Source: Guadua angustifolia (taxonomy: Eukaryota > Streptophyta > Magnoliopsida > Poales > Poaceae). Taken from it: DNA of 64,000 bases. The translations under genes were made by a program, and so were the position numbers. Position 1 is the stretch's first letter, and each line of letters starts with the position of its first letter. Shown here piece after piece: positions 58,897-64,000 of this stretch. The notes under the pieces are model-generated. The model saw only the letters and a list, made by a program, of their open reading frames with translations, was not told the DNA's origin and ran no database searches. The DNA lies in contig CM070500.1 in the NCBI GenBank assembly GCA_036346375.1, positions 78,720,437-78,784,436 of the forward strand, written 5' to 3'.

Positions 58897-60440
58897 CTTC
58901 CTTCCACCTCAGCACAAATCATCGATCAACAATGATTAGTAAACAGTTCTAATCTTTATTCCTCGTAAAATGCCAAGGAACGTACACAAGTTACAAGATA
59001 GGACGCAACACAACATGCTGATGGAAACGACGGAAGGGAAGGGAGCAGATCAGCCCGCGGTAGCAAAGCAAGCAAGCGTGGCAGAAGCGACCAAAACCGA
59101 ACAACCCGAGCTTATCTTGTCCGGTGGAATCAGGCCATACGCTAAAACATGTCGGGGATAGGGTTCCTGTGGTCATCATTGAGGACTGTAGCTTAATCAG
59201 TCACGGTTATCAGAGCCATTCGAAAATTCAGGACCGTTATTTTTGATCATGTGTTCGTGTGCAACTGTTTAGGTCGCAGTCCCCACGTTTCTATGGCTGC
59301 ACATACCTGATTTTTCCTGTGAAATCCTTGCATGTCTGCAGCGCCTATATATCACCGGGCTCTGTGGATGGTTTATCTCTGAAAAAAAAACGCTGTCGTT
59401 GCAACCTTTTCGTTCTCCATTTCCCCTATTTTAATCCTGAAGTAGCGTAATCGCTACTGCATGGAGAGTGGAGACGGCCACTTATTAATGGAAAGGATTA
59501 TAAGTTTCTAACAGCATGTAAACCCCTTAGTTAAGCATGTAGACCCCTTATAACTAATTAATGGAAAGGATCTTAGCTAACGCTTGTGGTGCAAGTTTTC
59601 GGCGTTGGCTAGCTAGCAGCTTCCGTCTTCTGCTTGCTGGGACCATAGGTGCGTGGTATGTACTCAGCCAGTGTCAGTGGCGTAAGTAGGAGAAAAATAG
59701 AGCAGGTGTTTAAGGATACTAGTCGTACTTGCGTTTACGGTGGATAACCGGTGTTGCATCTTGAAGACAAAGTCGTCAGACTAATAAGGGCACTAGGGGC
59801 ATGATGATCAAAACCAATGCTTTAGCCTTCCCCTCCCCCTCTTGAGCTAAAACCCCGCGTGTTGCCGTGGACGATGCTTCAATTTTAACGTAGGTAAAGA
59901 GGAAATTTTTTAAAAATTAAATAAAGAAACACTGTAGTTTAATTTGAACAGTAAGAGAGGGAGAATTTTCAAAAAAAATTAATTTTTTACAAAAATATTA
60001 AAAAAGGACCTCTGTAGCTCGTTACAGAAGTTTCTATAGAGCCTGAGTGAAACATGGCATCGCCTGGACCTCCGGTCCGTAGGGTTACAAGAATAGTAAG
60101 TTATATAGATCTCTACTACTTCTAATTAGGAGTTGGTGGTGATACGTCCGTTCTTCACTACCAACCCACGTATAAACCGTGAAAAAAACCACCGACGGAA
60201 AAAAACCGAAGCCGTTTTTTGCTCCGTTCCTCACAATATGCTCACCTCCCGACTTCTCCACGAACACGACGGCCGCCCCATCTGCGAGTACAGATGCTTT
60301 CTCTGGTGCGTTCCCACTCCTCCGTAATCGGGAGAAATAGATGTTTGACCTTGTAGCACAATTTTCTTTTATTACTTGACCTTTATGTTCCATTATTAAT
60401 TTTATTTTTCAAGAACGAACGCATTGAGATTGAACTAATA
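58897..60440. other. Intergenic DNA, no gene seen
   Basis: Contains a GC-richer patch at 58960-59165 without a domain, a small local duplication (ATTAATGGAAAGGAT at 59483 and 59558), and the inverted copy of the 54361 motif at about 60112-60145. Confidence 0.4.
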
Positions 60441-60442
60441 CT

Positions 60443-60443
60443 C

Positions 60444-60482
<39 letters not shown>
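60443..60482. repeat. (TA)n-(GA)n compound microsatellite
   Basis: A short TATATA run passes into about 14 GA repeats. Confidence 0.9.
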
Positions 60483-60744
60483 TACCATTGGTAATTTTTA
60501 CGTCGTTCCCGCATGTTGCGTACTTGCGTCGGCTTGAACTCTGTCCCTAGCTCTTCCTGTTGGTAGCACCGTCATCGCCGTGCCAAGACTCAATCTATCG
60601 GGTGTGCATAAAAATTTACAGGTGGTTTCGATCTTCAACCATGTAGCCCCGTCAAATTTACAGGCGTGTGTCTATATACACCCACAATATTCATATATAT
60701 ACATCCATACACCCGAGTGTATAATCTTACCTTGCATATAACGT

Positions 60745-61049
60745 TTTAAAAAATACGCTTTTATCCTTTTAAGTATACTCTAATTAATAATGATTATTAG
60801 ATACTCCAAAGTGAGTTCTGTGAAAATTTTCATAACAACCCACTTTTTATAGCATAATTTGCGTATATACTCATTTTAATATAAAAAAGATACAAAGCAA
60901 AAATAAAGGACCCCGACTAAATTTTTTTAACCATGTCGTATTGGAGTATCTTAAAATTAATATCTAAATATACCAAAAAGGATAAAGAAATATAACACAT
61001 TCGTTTAACTAGTATATTGGAAGTGGGAGTATGTACTTCCGAGAGTACA
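60745..61049. mobile_element. Microsatellite-associated MITE, copy 3 (left end missing)
   Basis: Right end GGAAGTGGGAGTATGTACTTCCGAGAGTAC. The body matches copies 1 and 2 through TATCCTTTTAAGTATACTCTAA and GATACTCCAAAGTGAG. TA/TG-rich tracts flank both sides. Confidence 0.65.
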
Positions 61050-61222
61050 GAAAAAACTTATATATGCGTGTGTATGTATGTATATGTATATACACAAGCG
61101 TGCGTGTAGCTACAATCCGTGATCATTTTCTTTTATAGTAATAGTCATAACCCCAGAGAAGCATGGTCCAAACCATTCAGTTATGTGTATACACCCGTAT
61201 ATAGACTAAACCAATCAAATAC

Positions 61223-62276
61223 GTGGCCAATAATTAGTAAATGCATTCCCTAGTTTGTATATGATTTTTTTCTTTGTTTTAGCTATAACTTTTTATTGGC
61301 AACTCCAATTTACGAACTATTTTCACTAGTAACTTATTGACAATGAAAAGAACATAATGATATAAGTCTCGCTAATAAACAATTATTTTGTTGTCTGATG
61401 ATAGATTTTACTATTTGTATAGATAGATTTTACTATCGTGTAGATGGTTCAACAACCTGTGTAATATGTGCAGTAGTAAATTGAATCCTCTAGTATATAT
61501 GATAGTAAAATATGTATATACAAATAGTAAATTAGAGTGCATTTGATAGTAGCTTTGGAGTTAATTGGAGTGCATTTGCAGCTGTGCAACATATACATCT
61601 AATATTTTCGTTGCAGGCATCTAGTCCTCTTCTTTGGGCATATGAGGTTCGGGACCCAATTATCGCATCTGCTTTTGTTGATGATCTGTTGACATCGTCC
61701 TTTGGATCATCCGAAAGGTATTGAACATATTGATAGCATAGTCATGTATCAAATATGTATCAAGAAAATGACCTTTCTGGCCTTTTTTTTTTTTACAGAT
61801 TTGCTTGTATCTGCATGAGTTCTGGAAAGGTCCATGTCATCATGATTAGAGCTAATGCTAAGTAGGAGAAAGTTTATGAAAGTGTTAAAGATGACTTGGT
61901 GCAAGGATTTGCAGCCATAGATCTTCCAGGAGACATCTTTTCATCGCCCTTGATGTTTGGTGGACGTACCTTTGTTGGATGTAGAGACGATCGGCTACAT
62001 CGCCTCACACACACACACACATATATATAAAAGGTGCTGAACTCTCTGCATGATAGTAAAATCTATATATACAGATAGTAAAATCTAGCATCTGACAACA
62101 AAATGAATAATTATTAGCGAGACTTATATCATTTTTTTCTCTTGTCATTAATAAACTACTGGTAAAAATCTTTGATGAATCAGAACTGTCAATAAAAAGT
62201 TATAGCTAAAACAAAGAAAATAAGATTCATATACAAACTAGAGAATGCATTTACTAGTTGGTTAGTTGGCCACTTA
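61223..62276 (+). mobile_element. Probable Pack-MULE carrying a gene fragment
   Basis: Long inverted repeats of about 220 bp flank the block (61223-61450 and 62276-62050), with shared words such as AGTAAATGCATTC, TTAGCTATAACTTTTTATTG, ATATAAGTCTCGCTAATAA and TAGATTTTACTATC. Between them lie two exons and an intron of a cellular gene. Long TIRs plus captured genic DNA define Pack-MULEs. A clear 9-bp TSD was not found at the outer edge. Confidence 0.65.
61617..62009 (+). pseudogene. Captured exons resembling acyl-activating enzyme 19 (AASDH-like) C-terminal repeats
   Basis: Exon 61617-61717 (SPLLWAYEVRDPIIASAFVD) follows an acceptor TTGCAG. The intron 61718-61798 has GT-AG borders. Exon 61799-62009 continues in frame (CMSSGKVHVIMIRANAK, stop TAG, then DLPGDIFSSPLMFGGRTFVGCRDDRLH). 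The pattern fits the C-terminal PQQ-like propeller of plant acyl-activating enzyme 19. It is a fragment with an in-frame stop and no start, so it is non-functional as an enzyme. The family call is from memory of motifs and moderate. Confidence 0.6.
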
Positions 62277-63125
62277 AACAATCTGTTTTACTTTTTGGAA
62301 AAATATTATCTTTTGTTTTTTAAATTCTTACTTGCTCAAGGTCTTAATTTCCTTGCTCTAATATCCTTGAACACACTTATTTCTGGCTCCTATATTTGTT
62401 CTGCTCGTTTTAATCTTTTCCCTACCGTCATGATGCTACTCCTCTGTTTCACAATATTTATCCGGTACACATACCAAAGAAGCACGAAATTTAACTAATA
62501 TTTAGTAGAATTGGATTATGTTTGCCACCATTAGATAAAGTAGCACTATTCCTATTATTAGAAGCAAGTATGATCAATTTCATTTAATATTACTTAAATT
62601 TTAGGCCTTTTGGTATGTGTATTAGACAAATATTGTGAAATGGAGTTAGTAACATATAAGATTGGATTATAATTGTTTCTTTCCTAATTAGATTCTAATT
62701 TGCTACATATCTATATCTCCTCTTTCTTATTCAAACTCTTCTTTACATAAACCTGCACCGTTTATAATCTGGACTTGGATCTGGTTAGACGATCGAGCCA
62801 AATTAAACTGCTTTTATTTCTCTATGCGTATCGGCCATACCTGCATGGAGAATGCGTGTCTAGCTACTTACTACTACCGTACACCGCATAACCAAATTAA
62901 CATTGGATGGCTCATATTCTCCTAATGAATTAAGCATTTAAAATGAACGGAATCTTATCTTAGTGGGTGTTTAGCACAACTCTAGCTCCACCAAAATTCA
63001 TAGAATTGGTGGAGCAGGGTATTCCTAACTCTAGAAATTTACGGAGCTGGAGCTGTAGATACATTAAAAGTGTTTAGGTGGATTATCTTATTTACATTTT
63101 AGATTAAAGATATAAACTTAATTCA
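62277..63125. other. Intergenic DNA, no gene seen
   Basis: AT-rich. A possible MITE lies around 62960-63110 (GTTTAGCACAACTCTAGCTCC and GGAGCTGGAGCTG.AG in opposite orientation). Confidence 0.35.
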
Positions 63126-63129
63126 CTTT

Positions 63130-63440
63130 ATTTTTTTGAAAGAAGAGGTAGGAGGACTGCCATGCATTAAGAAGAAACAAGGGTACACTACGCGAATGTT
63201 TTAGCAGCAGAAAGCTAAGAACAACATAAAAATTTTACAAAACAGCAAAATATAATGGAGAGTCGATACATGACCCAGCCGAAAAGAGCTCCTTAAGCAA
63301 AGCGCCGCCACCGAACTGGAACCACATCAGCAGAATAGCACGGTCCGACACCTACCTTGTCGCCTAAAATCTAAGATGAAACTAGGATCTGAACTCAACC
63401 AAACGGTCCAAACAGGACTTAGATGGCACAACCAAATTTA
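63130..63440 (-). mobile_element. LINE-like 3' tail (tentative)
   Basis: A T-run followed by AGGAGGACTGCCATGCATTAAGAAG, the reverse of a grass LINE 3' end as at 9164-9200 (GGCAGAAGCTCTGTC..TACATTAAGA). No TSD was located and no frame remains. Confidence 0.4.
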
Positions 63441-64000
63441 CCTGAACTATCAACAACATAGCTACTTGTCCTTGATCAACCATGCTCAACAAATTTACCT
63501 GAATAACCAAATCCCCAGGCATGCCAGCTAACCTATACAGCGATGATTAAAAGGTTACTCTATCCTCTGTTTCTTCCCCCACACATAAGGTTGGTGAATA
63601 AAGATGTGCAGCTTATACGTATGTACTTAGTATAATGGAAGTGCTATGGAGAAGATGACCATACAATTTTTATGCACCTTGATAACTGAAATAATTATAA
63701 TTCTAGAATTGGTGGGGTCTTTTCGCAGGAAAAGTGAACCAGAATAAGGTTTCGAAATTTATGGGTTTTCACAAAAAGGGGATAAGGACCGGAGAGTAAT
63801 TTGTAGACTCACAAGGTTGTTTTTGCAAAAGAGCCGATGATGAAATTTTGGGATTTGTAGGGACCTTTTTGCAAAAAAGCCGTGGTGCTCTCAACACCCA
63901 GGAATTCCTTTCGCTTTAAGAGTTAAGTTATTATTCAATATTATGGCGCATATAATGCTTATAACGTATTATGACCAATAGTTTGGATACGATACTCGAA

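Noticed and set aside
1..64000. tRNA, rRNA or CRISPR-like arrays
   Set aside because: No cloverleaf with A/B boxes, rRNA core or regularly spaced spacers was seen; the tandem repeats present are minisatellites and duplications.

Overview
The window is nuclear DNA of a grass (Poaceae). The evidence is split plant-type genes with GT-AG introns, GC-rich 5' exons beside AT-rich introns, many grass-type MITEs, and nested Copia and Gypsy LTR retrotransposons. I cannot name the species. Two multi-exon genes look intact, two old genes are clearly dead, and most of the rest is mobile DNA. Many insertions could be bounded exactly by their target-site duplications (TSDs).

Layout. 1-2.7 kb: a MITE split by a LINE tail, then a tandem-repeat-bearing MITE. 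3.2-7.0 kb (minus): an intact eight-exon DJ-1/PfpI gene with two DJ-1 domains (392 aa); one intron starts with GC. 8.2-10.4 kb: a hAT-type MITE, a Tourist-like MITE, a LINE tail with a 16-bp TSD, and another MITE. 10.5-12.0 kb: a solo Gypsy LTR whose 5' edge and flank were tandemly duplicated. 12.1-20.8 kb: a decayed SEC13 gene. Its 5' intron carries a gag-only Copia element, and its last coding part is split by a 3.6-kb foldback element with arms of about 1.3 kb. 22.3-26.2 kb: a Copia element (plus) lacking most of gag. 26.4-34.0 kb: a second, older-looking Copia element (minus).

34.8-35.5 kb: a degenerate tandem duplication. 36.9-39.3 kb (plus): an intact eight-exon gene for a 419-aa plant protein I do not recognise, with a 5'-UTR intron. 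40.3-46.0 kb (minus): a papain-type cysteine protease pseudogene, split inside an Asp-Thr-Gly segment by a 3.9-kb LTR-gag-LTR-gag-LTR array that carries a single 5-bp TSD. 46-50 kb: AT-rich DNA with one GC-rich island. 50.4-53.2 kb: two Gypsy-type LTR remnants separated by a (TA)n tract and a MITE. 54.4-54.8 kb: a minisatellite of about 60 bp. 56-58.9 kb: a foldback, a degenerate array, and a MITE with a 9-bp TSD. 60.4-61.05 kb: a (GA)n tract and a third copy of the microsatellite-associated MITE. 61.2-62.3 kb: a probable Pack-MULE with terminal inverted repeats of about 220 bp, carrying two exons that resemble the C-terminal part of an acyl-activating enzyme 19-like gene. 63-64 kb: a LINE-like tail and more repeats.

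How it fits together. Only the DJ-1 gene and the 419-aa gene look able to make full proteins. The other genic material (SEC13, cysteine protease, the captured fragment) shows gene decay or capture by transposons. No tRNA, rRNA, CRISPR or bacterial-type feature was seen.
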